A stretch of DNA of 64,000 nt from contig DATGZN010000109.1 of the NCBI GenBank assembly GCA_035297145.1, forward strand, positions 124,001 to 188,000, given 5' to 3'. Each line of letters opens with the position of its first letter. The stretch's first letter is position 1. Positions 1-8,650 of the stretch are shown here, one piece after another. The translations under genes were made by a program, and so were the position numbers. Under the pieces are notes generated by a model. That model was not told where the DNA came from, ran no database searches, and saw nothing but the letters and a program-made list of their open reading frames with translations. The stretch is from QHXW01 sp035297145. GTDB lineage: Bacteria > Acidobacteriota > Terriglobia > Bryobacterales > Bryobacteraceae.

Positions 1-966
1 ATGCTCAATGCCTTCGTTCGCCCGGATACTGATCCGCACCACGAGCTCCATTCCCGGCACCAGAAGTTGCACCGGCTGCCCGCTCGCATCCAGCACCGCG
101 ATCCCCAGGATCTCCGCGCGCCGGTCGCCCGAGCGGTGGTCGATGTTCGGTATGGTCTCGACGATCTCCGGAGCCAGTGTGTGTCCCCGCGGCAGCTCCC
201 GCACCGTGGGATGATGATGCGCCAGGTACGCCGAGTCCTTCTCCGTCATCGCCGCCAGGTATTTCGCCACCACGCGGTCCGTCGGCCCCAACTCCACTAC
301 CCGGCCCTGATCCAGCCACAGCGCCCGGTCCCCGAGCGCCTTCACGTCCGCCATCGCATGCGACACGAACAGGATCGTGATGCCACGTGCACGCAGCTCA
401 TGCACCTTGCGCATGCACCGCTGCCGGAAGTAAAGGTCGCCCACCGCCAGCGCTTCATCCACAATCAGGATTTCAGGATCCACATTGATGGCCACAGCGA
501 ATGCCAGCCGCACCACCATGCCGCTCGAATAGGTCTTCACCGGCCGGTTGATGAAATCCGCAATCTCCGCGAACTCCTCGATGTCCTTGTACCGCGCGTC
601 GATCTCGCGCTTCGTGAGTCCCATGATCGATCCGTTCAGGTACACATTGTCGCGGCCCGTAAACTCCGGGTTGAAGCCCGCACCCAGCTCCAACAGCGCC
701 GAGACCCGTCCTTCCACTGCTACCGCGCCTGAGCTGGGCTGGAGGATCCCGGCCACCAGTTGCAGCAGCGTGCTCTTGCCGGACCCGTTTTCGCCGACCA
801 CGCAGAACGTCTCGCCGCGCCGGACCTCGAAGCTCACGTCATGCAGCGCCCAGAAGTTCCGGTGAAACTCACGCCGGTTAAACGTCACCAGCTCCTTGAG
901 ACGGTCGCCCGGGGCGTCGTAGATGGGGTAGCTCTTCGAAACGTTTTCGAACCGGACGGCGTGCAT
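1..966 (-). CDS. Wzt/TagH-type polysaccharide ABC exporter ATP-binding protein, partial (3' end cut by window edge)
   Basis: I translated this open frame by hand. It runs from ATG at 966 to the left edge (322 codons) without a stop. Walker A GENGSGKST is at residues 58-66, the signature YSSGM near 146-150, Walker B ILIVDEAL near 166-173, and an H-loop SHAMAD follows. The GFNPEFTGRDNVYLNGSIMG segment is typical of ATPases that export O-antigen or teichoic-acid chains. After about residue 235 the protein enters a C-terminal domain like the Wzt carbohydrate-binding domain, and this is where it is truncated. It would energise an ABC-2 permease encoded beyond the left edge. It starts 5 bp after the stop of the amidohydrolase gene, so it is the last visible member of a minus-strand run starting at 4704. 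The ribosome-binding site is weak, consistent with coupling. Confidence 0.88.
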   Translation of the reverse strand, partial: MHAVRFENVSKSYPIYDAPGDRLKELVTFNRREFHRNFWALHDVSFEVRRGETFCVVGENGSGKSTLLQLVAGILQPSSGAVAVEGRVSALLELGAGFNPEFTGRDNVYLNGSIMGLTKREIDARYKDIEEFAEIADFINRPVKTYSSGMVVRLAFAVAINVDPEILIVDEALAVGDLYFRQRCMRKVHELRARGITILFVSHAMADVKALGDRALWLDQGRVVELGPTDRVVAKYLAAMTEKDSAYLAHHHPTVRELPRGHTLAPEIVETIPNIDHRSGDRRAEILGIAVLDASGQPVQLLVPGMELVVRISIRANEGIEH

Positions 967-971
967 GTGCT

Positions 972-2096
972 CTACTGCGGAAATCCCGCGGCATTCAATC
1001 CCGGGATCACGCGCAGCGCATTCTTATAGTAAAGCTTCTGTAGCACGTCATCCGGCAGGTCAAGACCGTACATTTTCCAGAACGCGTGCCGCTTGCGGTA
1101 GTAGTCGAAGTACTCATCCGGCGTTTCCAGCACGCGAAAGTAGCAGTAGTATTCCGCCGGCTCCCAGATGTCTTTGCCAAACAGCACGCGATCCTGATGC
1201 CGGATCATCCACTCGCGCGCGAAACGCGGCTGGCGTCCCAATTCCGCGAGCACGGCGCCGATCTCCGTATACATGTTCGGCATCTCATCCATCAGCCGGC
1301 CCAGCTCAGCCAGATTTCCACCCAGCCAGCCCAGATGCGCGTTGATGAACGTGGTGTTCGGATGCATCGCGAAAAGGTGATGCTGTTCGCCGATCAAAGT
1401 CTCCCAACTCGGATAACGGTCCGGGGGCCGCGCGCGTTGCGGGAACTGCTTCAGCTCCAGCCAGCGCTCATTGAAGCGATCCCGCGGCTCAAAAAACGGA
1501 CGCGGCTCCGCGGTGTGGATCAGTACCGGGATCTTCAGCTTCGCGCAAAGTTCGAATACTTGATTGAATCGCGGATCGTCCACGTGAACCCGCTGGCCCT
1601 TCGAGTCTTTTAGATCCATTCCGAAGGTCTTGAAGAATTTCAATCCTTGCGCTCCGTTGCGGACGTCTTGCTCGAGCTGCCTGGCGGCGCGCTCCGGGTA
1701 ATCCGGAGCATCGATATTCGAGAAATCCAGATTCGCGAACACCACGAACCGGTCTTTGTACCGGTCTTTCAGAATGTGGACGTTCTCTTTCAATTTCTCG
1801 CCGTACCCTCCGCTCAGATTCACCATGATGCGCAGGTTGATGCCGTCCATATCGGACACCAGCTTGTCCACCTTCGCCGGCGTGAGGTCGTACTGGTGAT
1901 TGTGCACATCGATGAACGGATACTTGGCGCGTTTGACGATATGCTCCGGCACCACGAGCGTCGATTTGGGCTCGTACTCCTCAATCGACATGGTTTGCGC
2001 GACAAGCGCGGAACAGAAAACGATTACGATTAGGGGTGCAATGTAGGGGCCGGGCAAGCCCGGCCTATTGCTGGCGATCTGACCCGGCCGATTCAT
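972..2096 (-). CDS. Amidohydrolase-2 family metal-dependent hydrolase, exported or membrane-anchored
   Basis: 374 residues if the ATG overlapping the upstream stop (TGATG) is used. A hydrophobic stretch at about 19-34 resembles a signal peptide. The body is an amidohydrolase_2 TIM barrel: HNH metal motif at residues 65-67 (in FIDVHNHQYD), a LIHTAEP segment with a metal/substrate histidine, NAHLGW, and a C-terminal LFGKD segment with the expected catalytic Asp. Related domains sit in decarboxylases and lactonases, so the substrate cannot be named. The first 18 residues (RPGLPGPY region) are encoded across a GC-rich palindrome at 2048-2065, so the N-terminus looks like an inserted intergenic repeat. 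A later start such as M36 would lose the signal-like segment. It lies between an M20 peptidase and an ABC ATPase in the same run. Confidence 0.85.
   Translation of the reverse strand: MNRPGQIASNRPGLPGPYIAPLIVIVFCSALVAQTMSIEEYEPKSTLVVPEHIVKRAKYPFIDVHNHQYDLTPAKVDKLVSDMDGINLRIMVNLSGGYGEKLKENVHILKDRYKDRFVVFANLDFSNIDAPDYPERAARQLEQDVRNGAQGLKFFKTFGMDLKDSKGQRVHVDDPRFNQVFELCAKLKIPVLIHTAEPRPFFEPRDRFNERWLELKQFPQRARPPDRYPSWETLIGEQHHLFAMHPNTTFINAHLGWLGGNLAELGRLMDEMPNMYTEIGAVLAELGRQPRFAREWMIRHQDRVLFGKDIWEPAEYYCYFRVLETPDEYFDYYRKRHAFWKMYGLDLPDDVLQKLYYKNALRVIPGLNAAGFPQ
2048..2065. repeat. GC-rich palindrome, hairpin family B, copy 1
   Basis: Two 8-bp arms, GGCCGGGC and GCCCGGCC, are separated by AA and preceded by TGTAGG. 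Copies with the same layout occur at 23372-23389 and 44719-44739. This copy lies inside the N-terminal coding region of the amidohydrolase, while the other two are intergenic. Confidence 0.6.
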
Positions 2097-3481
2097 CAGT
2101 TTCCCGTGGACAGTCGAGTCGTCAGGCGAAATAAGAACTCCCGCCCTTCGTAAAGCGCCGTCGCCGCAATCCGCTCATCCTGTCCGTGCGCCCGAATATC
2201 GTCGAAGTCGTCCGCAATGCCGGAGATCCCATAAGTCGGAATGCCGGCACGCCGCAGATGCGTGCCGTCCGTTCCTCCCACCGACACGATTGGCACCACC
2301 GGAACCCCCGGCCACATCGCGGATGTGACAGCCTTCGCCGCCTCTACCACATCCCGCCGCAAGTCCGATGCGGGGCTTTGCACCAGATCGATGTTCTCCA
2401 TTGGCGTTATGCGGATTTGCGCATCGTGCAAGACGCGCCGGATCGTGCTTTCAACCTCCGCCGGCGTTTCCGACGGCAGAATGCGGCAGTTGATGGTTGC
2501 CTTGGCGGATTGCGGCAGCGCGTTCTCCGCGTGTCCCGCCTGCAACATGGTCGCCACACAGGTGGTGCGCAGGACCGCGTTCCAACCCGCCGATTTCGAA
2601 AGCAGCGCCACGGCCGCCGCATCCGGTGGATTGGTCGAGAGCATTCGATTAATGGCCTGCGCGACATCGGATCCCTCGCGCGTCGCCACAGCTTCGAAGG
2701 AGGCGCGCGTCCCTGCGTCGAGAACCACGGGAAAATCAAAATCGCTCAATCGCACCAGGCCCTTCGACAGCCGGTAAATGGCGTTTTCCTTCTCCGGAAG
2801 AGAGCTATGCCCGCCCTTGTTCTTTACTTCGAGCGTGAAACTAAGAAAGCCTTTTTCACCGTATTGCAGCTCATTGAGCAGCATTTTCCCCTTTTTGGTT
2901 TCGAGGTTGCCGCCGTCGGGGTTGATGCAAAACTCGGCATCTATGAGATCCCGATGATTCTTCAAGAGCCAGTGGATCCCGTTCTCCTCGACATCGTCGC
3001 CTTCCTCGTTCGCTGTCAGTGCCACAATCAGGTCGCGGTCGGGCTTGTAATTCTCTCGCTTCCAGCGAATCAGATTCGCCACCAGGATCGCGTCACCGCA
3101 CTTCACATCCATGGTGCCGCGCCCATAGAAGTAGCCGTCCTTTTCTACGAACTGGAAGGGATCCGTGGTCCAGTCCTCCCGCTTCGCCTCCACGACGTCC
3201 AAGTGCGAGATGAGCAGCAGCGGCCGGCGCGCCCCCGTACCGTGCAACCGTGCCACCAGGTTGGCGCGTTCCGGCCGTGGACCAAGCACCTGGACGTCAG
3301 CCGGCGCAAATCCCGCCGCGCGCAGCCGTGCCGCCATCGCCTCAGCCGCTTTCCCGGTCGAGCCGATGGAATGTGTGGTATTGATCTCGATCAACTCGCG
3401 CAACAGATCGCGAACTAGTTGATCATCAGAGTCAGACGCGAATAGCGGGGTCAGCAGGACTGCCAGGAGCAGGAATCTCAT
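2096..3481 (-). CDS. M20-family metallopeptidase, secreted
   Basis: 461 residues with an N-terminal signal peptide (MRFLLLAVLLTPLFAS). M20/M25/M40 di-zinc motifs are all present: SHLDVV (His93), GRGTMDVKCG (Asp125), the catalytic/ligand pair in NEEGDD (Glu159-Glu160), and a C-terminal GGTDG segment. The central KNKGGHSSLPEKENA region matches the dimerisation/lid domain that binds the substrate carboxylate. It probably cleaves N-acyl amino acids or small peptides in the periplasm; the substrate is not evident. Its stop overlaps the amidohydrolase start as TGATG, and it begins 17 bp after the upstream nuclease gene, so the genes are probably co-transcribed. Confidence 0.9.
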   Translation of the reverse strand: MRFLLLAVLLTPLFASDSDDQLVRDLLRELIEINTTHSIGSTGKAAEAMAARLRAAGFAPADVQVLGPRPERANLVARLHGTGARRPLLLISHLDVVEAKREDWTTDPFQFVEKDGYFYGRGTMDVKCGDAILVANLIRWKRENYKPDRDLIVALTANEEGDDVEENGIHWLLKNHRDLIDAEFCINPDGGNLETKKGKMLLNELQYGEKGFLSFTLEVKNKGGHSSLPEKENAIYRLSKGLVRLSDFDFPVVLDAGTRASFEAVATREGSDVAQAINRMLSTNPPDAAAVALLSKSAGWNAVLRTTCVATMLQAGHAENALPQSAKATINCRILPSETPAEVESTIRRVLHDAQIRITPMENIDLVQSPASDLRRDVVEAAKAVTSAMWPGVPVVPIVSVGGTDGTHLRRAGIPTYGISGIADDFDDIRAHGQDERIAATALYEGREFLFRLTTRLSTGN

Positions 3482-3498
3482 CAGGGATGAGGACTATC

Positions 3499-4704
3499 TT
3501 AGCGCTTAGCTCGGAGACGCCGCTCAAGCCGCTCTTCGCGATGGGCCAGTTCCGCTGAGTCTTCAATCGCTCGAGCCTTGCGTGTCATTTCAAACGCTGT
3601 CGCATAATCGCGCTCGCGATGCTCGTAGTGCTTGGCAAGTTCAGTAAACGCGTGCGCGCGGTAAGGATTCGGCGAAGCCGCCAAATCCGCGAAAACCTCC
3701 AGCGCAGCCACATCGTTCCCCACCCGCTTCTCCAGCGCTCCGATTTCGGCAAGTGATCGGAACAAAACGGAATCCGCAAGGCCCGCATCCACCGCCCGCC
3801 GGTAAAGCGCGAGCGCTTCCTCATCGCGGCCCGCTGCTGCCAGCCAGCGTGCAACTCCAATCATGTCAGCACCATGCCGAAGCGTTGTACCGTCGCCGAA
3901 CGCCACCGGAACAATGGCAGTTAGACAAGCCAGCGAAACAATATCAGTCGCATTGTGATGAAAAATAGGGACTAACCGGAACGCTTGCCGCATCCGCAAG
4001 TATTCGAAATAGCAGTAGGGAATCAGCTCCCCAGGCAAGTCGCCCTGGCGTTCGACGCCAAGTACTTGATTTTCAAGGTCCACCAGCCGACAGCTCTCCA
4101 GCCGCAGTTTCCACAGTCGCCGCGCGCCAAACAGCAGGTCGAGATGCTCTAAACGCGCGAATGGCGTGCGGGATCGGGCCATGCGGTAGCGCGTTTCGAG
4201 TAGTGGCTGGTCGTAAGCCTTTCCGTTATAAGTAATTAGGACATCAAACTGCGCCAGGTGCTCGGCCAGCGATGCCAGCATCGACGCTTCTTCGTGGTAA
4301 TCGCGCATGAAATACTGGCGCAGGCGGAATCCATCGCCGGTGATCGAGCCAACGCCGATCAGGAACGCGTAAGTGCCCGTGCCGCCGGCAAGTCCCGTGG
4401 TTTCAGTATCAAGGAACGCCCACTTCTTAGGCTGGGATTGTGGAATCGCGCCCTCCGAAAGTGCTGCCAGCAGATCTCCTGGCAAATCAGCAAGATCGGC
4501 GATCCCAACCGAACCGTGCCGCCGGTGTCGCTCGTAAAGTCGCTCGGTTTCGAAGTGCGTGCCAAAGGCAGTTTCCACAACTTGCCCGGATACAACATCT
4601 TCGATGTGGCACGGTTCTACTCGTTTCGGCTCGGCAGCGTACTTGCGGTCGATGCGGGCCACTTTTTCACGCAACATGGCGAGCTGGGCTTGGAGACCGG
4701 ACAT
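3499..4704 (-). CDS. yprB: YprB-like RNase H-fold exonuclease domain protein with TPR-like tail
   Basis: 401 residues. Residues about 93-260 form a DnaQ/RNase H-like fold with exonuclease motif I DTETTGL (Asp99, Glu101), the motif II-like LITYNGKAYDQPLLETR, and HHNATDIVSL near the end of the domain, giving the expected acidic ligands. This is the pattern of the YprB/RNase_H_2 family. The C-terminal ~120 residues are helical repeats resembling TPRs (for example EALALYRRAVDAGL). YprB homologues often neighbour a DEAD/DEAH helicase (YprA), but none is visible here. It is the first gene of the minus-strand run and is divergent from the glycosyltransferase at 4774 across about 70 bp. Confidence 0.8.
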   Translation of the reverse strand: MSGLQAQLAMLREKVARIDRKYAAEPKRVEPCHIEDVVSGQVVETAFGTHFETERLYERHRRHGSVGIADLADLPGDLLAALSEGAIPQSQPKKWAFLDTETTGLAGGTGTYAFLIGVGSITGDGFRLRQYFMRDYHEEASMLASLAEHLAQFDVLITYNGKAYDQPLLETRYRMARSRTPFARLEHLDLLFGARRLWKLRLESCRLVDLENQVLGVERQGDLPGELIPYCYFEYLRMRQAFRLVPIFHHNATDIVSLACLTAIVPVAFGDGTTLRHGADMIGVARWLAAAGRDEEALALYRRAVDAGLADSVLFRSLAEIGALEKRVGNDVAALEVFADLAASPNPYRAHAFTELAKHYEHRERDYATAFEMTRKARAIEDSAELAHREERLERRLRAKR

Positions 4705-4773
4705 TCGCTTTGTCTTCGCCCACTATAGAACGAGATCGGCGGTGATTCAAGTTTGGTCTATAGTCAAGGAACC

Positions 4774-6291
4774 GTGACGCGAGCCTTCTTCGCTGCTTTG
4801 TTTCTGATTCTGCTGGGCTCGCGGCTATGCCACGTTCAAATCTTGTGGGCGGAAGAAGATCTTCCCATGGCGGCGGCAAAGCAGATGGCGTTCGGCAAGA
4901 CGCTCTATCGCGACGTCTGGTTTGACAAGCCGCCGCTCCTCGCGGCGCAGTATTTGGCGTGGGGCGTAAGGGCGGGCTGGGTGCTACGGGTGGCGGATGC
5001 GCTTTACGCACTCCTCGCGTGCTGGCTGGCCTATGCTTTTGCGCGCGATTTGTGGAGCCGGCGGGAGGGATTGTGGGCGGCGGGGCTGCTCGGATTCTTC
5101 CTGATTTTCGATTTCCCGTCGGCGGTAATTCCGTTGGCCGCCGATTTGACGATGCTGGCGCCGCACTTGGCCGCAGTGTGGCTGGCGTTTCGCGGCCGGG
5201 CGTTTTGGAGCGGGGTCTGCGCGGGAGTTGCATTTCTTGTCAACACAAAGGCGGTGTTTGTGCTGGCGGCATGCGCGATCTGGTGTTTTCCGGCGGTGGG
5301 GATGCTTGCGGCGGGGTTTCTCGTGGCCAATGCGGTGGCGGCGGTGTGGTTGGCGTGGAGCGGTGCGTTGGTCCCGTATCTCGATCAGGTCTGGCGCTGG
5401 GGATTTCTCTACGCGGGCAGCACTTTCCTCGAACACCCGATTCGCGATGGCATCGTGCGAACCGCGGATTGGCTTGGCTTTCACTCCGCACTGGTGGTCG
5501 CGGCAGTGTGGAACAGGGACTCGCAGCCGTTTCGCTGGAAATTGATCGCGTGGGCGGTAATCTCCTTTGCGGCGGCGGTGTTGGGTTGGCGATTCTTTCC
5601 GCGCTACTTCTTTCAGGTACTGCCGGTGCTCGTGATCGCCGCGTCGCGCGGGATCGTGCTCATGAAGCGGTGGCGGGTGCTGGTGCTCGGGTTGCTGCTG
5701 ATCCCACTCATTCGCTTTGGCCCGCGCTACGTCCTGCTGGCGAGCGGCCGGTCGCAAGAGTGGAGGGACATTGCGATGGACCAGGACAGTCAGAGGGCGG
5801 CGCGTATTGTGCGCGAAATCGCGCGGCAGGGGGACACGTTGTTCGTTTGGGGATTCCGTCCGGACTTGTTCGTCTATACCGGTCTGCCCGCGGCGACACG
5901 ATTTCTCGATTCACAGCCGCTCACGGGCGTTCCGGCGGACCGGCATCTCACGCAGTCCGCGCCGGTGGGAGCGGATTTTACGCGCGCCAATCGCGAGGAA
6001 CTAGCGCGATCGCGTCCGTCAATTGTGATGGACGGGCTGAGCCTGTACAATCCGGCCCTGGCGATGGACCAGTATCCGGAATTGCGGCCGTGGCTTGCGC
6101 AGTACCGTGAAATCGCGCGGACGCAGACGATCGTGATTTACAGACTCTCGGCCGCTCCAGCAGGGAATGCGCTTTTCGAGAAAGGGTTTCCACCTCTCAA
6201 TTTGAGAGTGCTTCGCCCGGGGGGGTGCCGCTCCTCGATCTTGAGCAGAGTCTCGTCTCTCTCATCCAAAACAACCGGTAGGGCATGGTAG
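4774..6291 (+). CDS. Membrane glycosyltransferase-like protein (GT39/ArnT/DUF2029 type)
   Basis: About 505 residues with many hydrophobic helices between residues 5 and 330, followed by a soluble C-terminal segment. The first extracytoplasmic loop carries acidic residues (WAEEDLPMAA) and the YRDVWFDKPP segment. This is the layout of polyprenyl-phosphate-sugar-dependent GT-C enzymes that glycosylate lipids or surface polymers. The frame opens at TTG 4753, but I prefer GTG at 4774, just after AAGGA, even though the spacing is short. The last ~35 codons overlap an opposite-strand ORF (6138-6614), and the basic C-terminal tail may be non-essential. The acceptor is unknown. Confidence 0.72.
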   Translation: MTRAFFAALFLILLGSRLCHVQILWAEEDLPMAAAKQMAFGKTLYRDVWFDKPPLLAAQYLAWGVRAGWVLRVADALYALLACWLAYAFARDLWSRREGLWAAGLLGFFLIFDFPSAVIPLAADLTMLAPHLAAVWLAFRGRAFWSGVCAGVAFLVNTKAVFVLAACAIWCFPAVGMLAAGFLVANAVAAVWLAWSGALVPYLDQVWRWGFLYAGSTFLEHPIRDGIVRTADWLGFHSALVVAAVWNRDSQPFRWKLIAWAVISFAAAVLGWRFFPRYFFQVLPVLVIAASRGIVLMKRWRVLVLGLLLIPLIRFGPRYVLLASGRSQEWRDIAMDQDSQRAARIVREIARQGDTLFVWGFRPDLFVYTGLPAATRFLDSQPLTGVPADRHLTQSAPVGADFTRANREELARSRPSIVMDGLSLYNPALAMDQYPELRPWLAQYREIARTQTIVIYRLSAAPAGNALFEKGFPPLNLRVLRPGGCRSSILSRVSSLSSKTTGRAW

Positions 6292-6614
6292 CCGTGTCTG
6301 CTTTCGACGTCTACGTGTTTTTGCAGCCACTGCCGGATGCGAGGAAAACAGTCGATGGTGAGGGTCGCCTTCACCCTGTGCTTCAACGCGCGTGCAACGG
6401 GACGGACCTCGATGCTCCAGCCGGGCTGATAGGACTGAGTGCCCGCATATGACACGGTGAAAATCCCATACGGCGCGCCTCTGGTCTCCATGCTCTCACC
6501 CGATATTCTAACTTTCAACTTTGTGGGGAATAACATTTCGATTCCAGCGCATTGTGGATGATCATGAATTTCGGTTTTCAAATAAGCACCGGGGTTTATC
6601 GCCCCGTCCAGCAA
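6138..6614 (-). CDS. Small hypothetical protein, convergent overlap with the glycosyltransferase
   Basis: 158 codons from TTG at 6614, which overlaps the 3' end of the enoyl-CoA hydratase gene by 19 bp. A shorter ATG start (MLFPTKLKV) lies about 27 codons in. I recognise no family. The middle segment (SIEVRPVARALKHRVKATL, then CFPRIRQWLQKHVDVESRHG) has normal protein composition. The final ~50 codons run antisense to the last ~50 codons of the 4774-6291 gene. About 300 bp (6292-6595) would be non-coding without this ORF, which argues for a real gene, but there is no homology support. Confidence 0.4.
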   Translation of the reverse strand: MLDGAINPGAYLKTEIHDHPQCAGIEMLFPTKLKVRISGESMETRGAPYGIFTVSYAGTQSYQPGWSIEVRPVARALKHRVKATLTIDCFPRIRQWLQKHVDVESRHGYHALPVVLDERDETLLKIEERHPPGRSTLKLRGGNPFSKSAFPAGAAESL

Positions 6615-7393
6615 GGACTGCGCTTTTCGAGAAACGCTGACATGCCTTCTTGCGCGTCTTCGGCGAGGGCGTTCATGCTCATGACTTCTTTGGCGTAGGC
6701 GTAGGCTTTGGGCTGGTCGAGATCGATCTGCGTGTAATAGGCCTGCTTGCCGAGAGCGATAACCAGCGAACTGGCGGCGGCGATGTGGGAGGCGAGCTTG
6801 CGCGTTTCGGCGGCCAGTTCCGCGGCGGGAACCACGCGATTGACGAGACCCCAGTCGGCAGCGGTACTGGCATCCACCATTTCGCCCGTGACCAGCATTT
6901 CAAACGCGCGCTTGCGGCCGATGGCACGGCTGAGCGCCACCATGGGCGTTGTGCAGAACAGACCGATTTTCACGCCGGGCGTGGCGAACGACGCCTGATC
7001 GGAAGCCACGGCGAGATCGCACGCCGCCACCAACTGGCAGCCCGCGGCGGTGGCGATGCCCTGCACTTCGGCTATCACGGGCTGCGGAATGGATTGAATC
7101 TTCTGCATGAGCTGTGTACAGACATCAAAGATGTTACGGTACTCGTTGATGTCCCGGCCGGTCATCTCGGAGAGATCGTGACCGGAGCAGAAGACTTTTC
7201 CGGCCGCGGCGAGGATCACCGCGCGCACATCCCGATCACCCGCGATTTCGTCGAAGCAGCGGATGAGTTCCTGCATCAACTCGAGCGAAAGAGCGTTGCG
7301 CCGCTGAGGACGGTTCAGCGTTACCACGGCGATCGGGCCTTCGCGCTCCAGAGACAGATTCTGATAGGCGGCCGATTGCTGGACAGGTGTCAT
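6596..7393 (-). CDS. Enoyl-CoA hydratase/isomerase family protein (ECHDC3-like)
   Basis: 265 residues from ATG at 7393, which is preceded by GAGGG four bases upstream; the longer open frame to 7474 lacks such support. Crotonase-fold motifs are clear: FCSGHDLSEM (oxyanion loop), IAEVQGIATAAGCQLVAACDLAVAS, and FATPGVKIGLFCTTPMVALSRAIGRKRAFEMLVTG, which resembles ECHDC3-type members more than classical FadB-type hydratases. The residue after IGLFC is not the standard catalytic Glu, so hydratase activity is uncertain. The role is probably acyl-CoA handling. No beta-oxidation partners are adjacent. Confidence 0.85.
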   Translation of the reverse strand: MTPVQQSAAYQNLSLEREGPIAVVTLNRPQRRNALSLELMQELIRCFDEIAGDRDVRAVILAAAGKVFCSGHDLSEMTGRDINEYRNIFDVCTQLMQKIQSIPQPVIAEVQGIATAAGCQLVAACDLAVASDQASFATPGVKIGLFCTTPMVALSRAIGRKRAFEMLVTGEMVDASTAADWGLVNRVVPAAELAAETRKLASHIAAASSLVIALGKQAYYTQIDLDQPKAYAYAKEVMSMNALAEDAQEGMSAFLEKRSPCWTGR

Positions 7394-7516
7394 GAAACCC
7401 TCTAGTTGCCATCGTACCGGAAACTTGATTGGACAAACAGGAATGGGTAGTGATGAACCCACCCCAGGGCCCATGCGTGGTGTGCGCTGACCTGCGCGGT
7501 TCGCGGTCGGCCATGT

Positions 7517-7581
7517 GAAAAGCCGCGGGTGTCCCGCAAACCCAGCGGTACCCCCGCGCTACAGGAATGCGGCGGTTCATT
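7517..7581 (+). repeat. Dispersed repeat family D, right-half copy
   Basis: Contains GAAAAGCCGCGGGT, then TCCCGCA, CCGCGCTACAGGAATG and GGTTCATT, in the same order as 44070-44134. It lies in the 216-bp gap between the crotonase gene and galE. The rest of that gap shows only weak similarity to the left half of the 44012-44134 copy and no coding potential. Confidence 0.6.
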
Positions 7582-7609
7582 GATCGACCGTCTACAATCG
7601 GGTGTGGCG

Positions 7610-8623
7610 ATGACAAACATTCTCGTTACCGGCGGCGCGGGGTACATCGGGTCGCATACGGTGCGTCTTCTGCTGCGACAGGGCTACGACGTGACCGTGG
7701 TGGACAACCTCTCGCGCGGGCACCGGCACAACGTCGATCCTGAGCGGCTGCGAGAGGTGGATCTGGCGGACACGAGCACCCTTGGCCGTGTTTTCGAGGA
7801 ACGCCGCTATGAAGCCGCCATTCATTTCGCCGCCTATATCGCGGTCGGGGAATCGATGCGCGCGCCGGAGATGTACTTTGCGAATAACGTGGGTGGATCG
7901 CTTTCGTTACTCACGGCGATGGTGCGTTCGAATGTGAAGCATCTGGTGTTCTCATCAACCGCAGCCGTCTATGGCATGCCCGCGAGAATTCCGATCCAGG
8001 AGGATTTCCCTTTCGCGCCGGTCAGCCCGTATGGCGAATCCAAGGTGATGGTGGAGAAGATGCTGCACTGGTTCGACGCGATCCACGGGCTGCGCAGCAT
8101 CGCCCTGCGGTACTTCAATGCTTGCGGCGCCGATGCGGAAAGCGGCCTGGGAGAAGAGCACGAGCCGGAGACGCACCTGATCCCGCTGTTATTTCGCGCG
8201 ATTCTCACCGGTGAGCCGGTCACTGTTTTCGGCGAGGATTATCCGACGCCCGACGGCACGTGCATCCGCGACTACATTCACGTGAACGACCTGGCGCAGG
8301 CGCATATTCTGGCGCTGGAATCGCTATTGGCGGGCGGTGCCTCGGGTGCGTTCAACGTTGGGACGGGTTCGGGCTACTCAGTACGCGAGGTGCTGAGAGC
8401 CGTCGAGGAAGTTACGGGCAGGAAGGTGCCGTGCATGATGGGCCCTCGGAGAGAAGGGGACCCGGCGGAACTGGTGGCGGATTCGACTAGGCTGCGTAAC
8501 GTGCTGAAATGGACGCCACGGTATTCGGAGCTGCGGGAGATTGTTCGGTCGGCTTGGGAATTTGAGAAGAAAAGAAAAATCAACTCTCAACGCCGAGACG
8601 CGGAGACGCCGAGAAAAAGCTAA
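7610..8623 (+). CDS. galE: UDP-glucose 4-epimerase
   Basis: 337 residues from ATG at 7610 (GTG at 7604 is possible). It is an extended short-chain dehydrogenase: the NAD-binding loop TGGAGYIG is near residues 7-14, an SST segment at 115-117 supplies the catalytic Ser/Thr, and YGESK at 141-145 gives the catalytic Tyr141 and Lys145. DGTCIRDYIHVNDLA is the characteristic GalE signature. It interconverts UDP-glucose and UDP-galactose for surface polysaccharide or galactose use. The last ~12 residues (QRRDAETPRKS) come from a GC-rich, microrepeat-like stretch (8589-8615) and look like a 3' extension by a dispersed repeat. The stop is followed at once by a hairpin at 8625-8646. Confidence 0.95.
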   Translation: MTNILVTGGAGYIGSHTVRLLLRQGYDVTVVDNLSRGHRHNVDPERLREVDLADTSTLGRVFEERRYEAAIHFAAYIAVGESMRAPEMYFANNVGGSLSLLTAMVRSNVKHLVFSSTAAVYGMPARIPIQEDFPFAPVSPYGESKVMVEKMLHWFDAIHGLRSIALRYFNACGADAESGLGEEHEPETHLIPLLFRAILTGEPVTVFGEDYPTPDGTCIRDYIHVNDLAQAHILALESLLAGGASGAFNVGTGSGYSVREVLRAVEEVTGRKVPCMMGPRREGDPAELVADSTRLRNVLKWTPRYSELREIVRSAWEFEKKRKINSQRRDAETPRKS

Positions 8624-8624
8624 T

Positions 8625-8646
8625 GGATGGGCAGGAATGCCCGTCC
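8625..8646. repeat. Hairpin repeat family A, copy 1 (between convergent genes)
   Basis: Arms GGATGGGC and GCCCGTCC flank the 6-nt loop AGGAAT, followed by CCTACC. One G-T wobble. It lies between galE and the convergent gene ending at 8651, where a shared transcription stop would be expected. Further copies are at 9699-9720 and 16834-16855. Confidence 0.65.
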
Positions 8647-8650
8647 TACC

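Noticed and set aside
1..732. Long plus-strand ORF at the left edge, rich in His and Arg
   Set aside because: It is antisense to a clear ABC ATPase (Walker A, signature, Walker B on the minus strand), and its composition is typical of a shadow frame.
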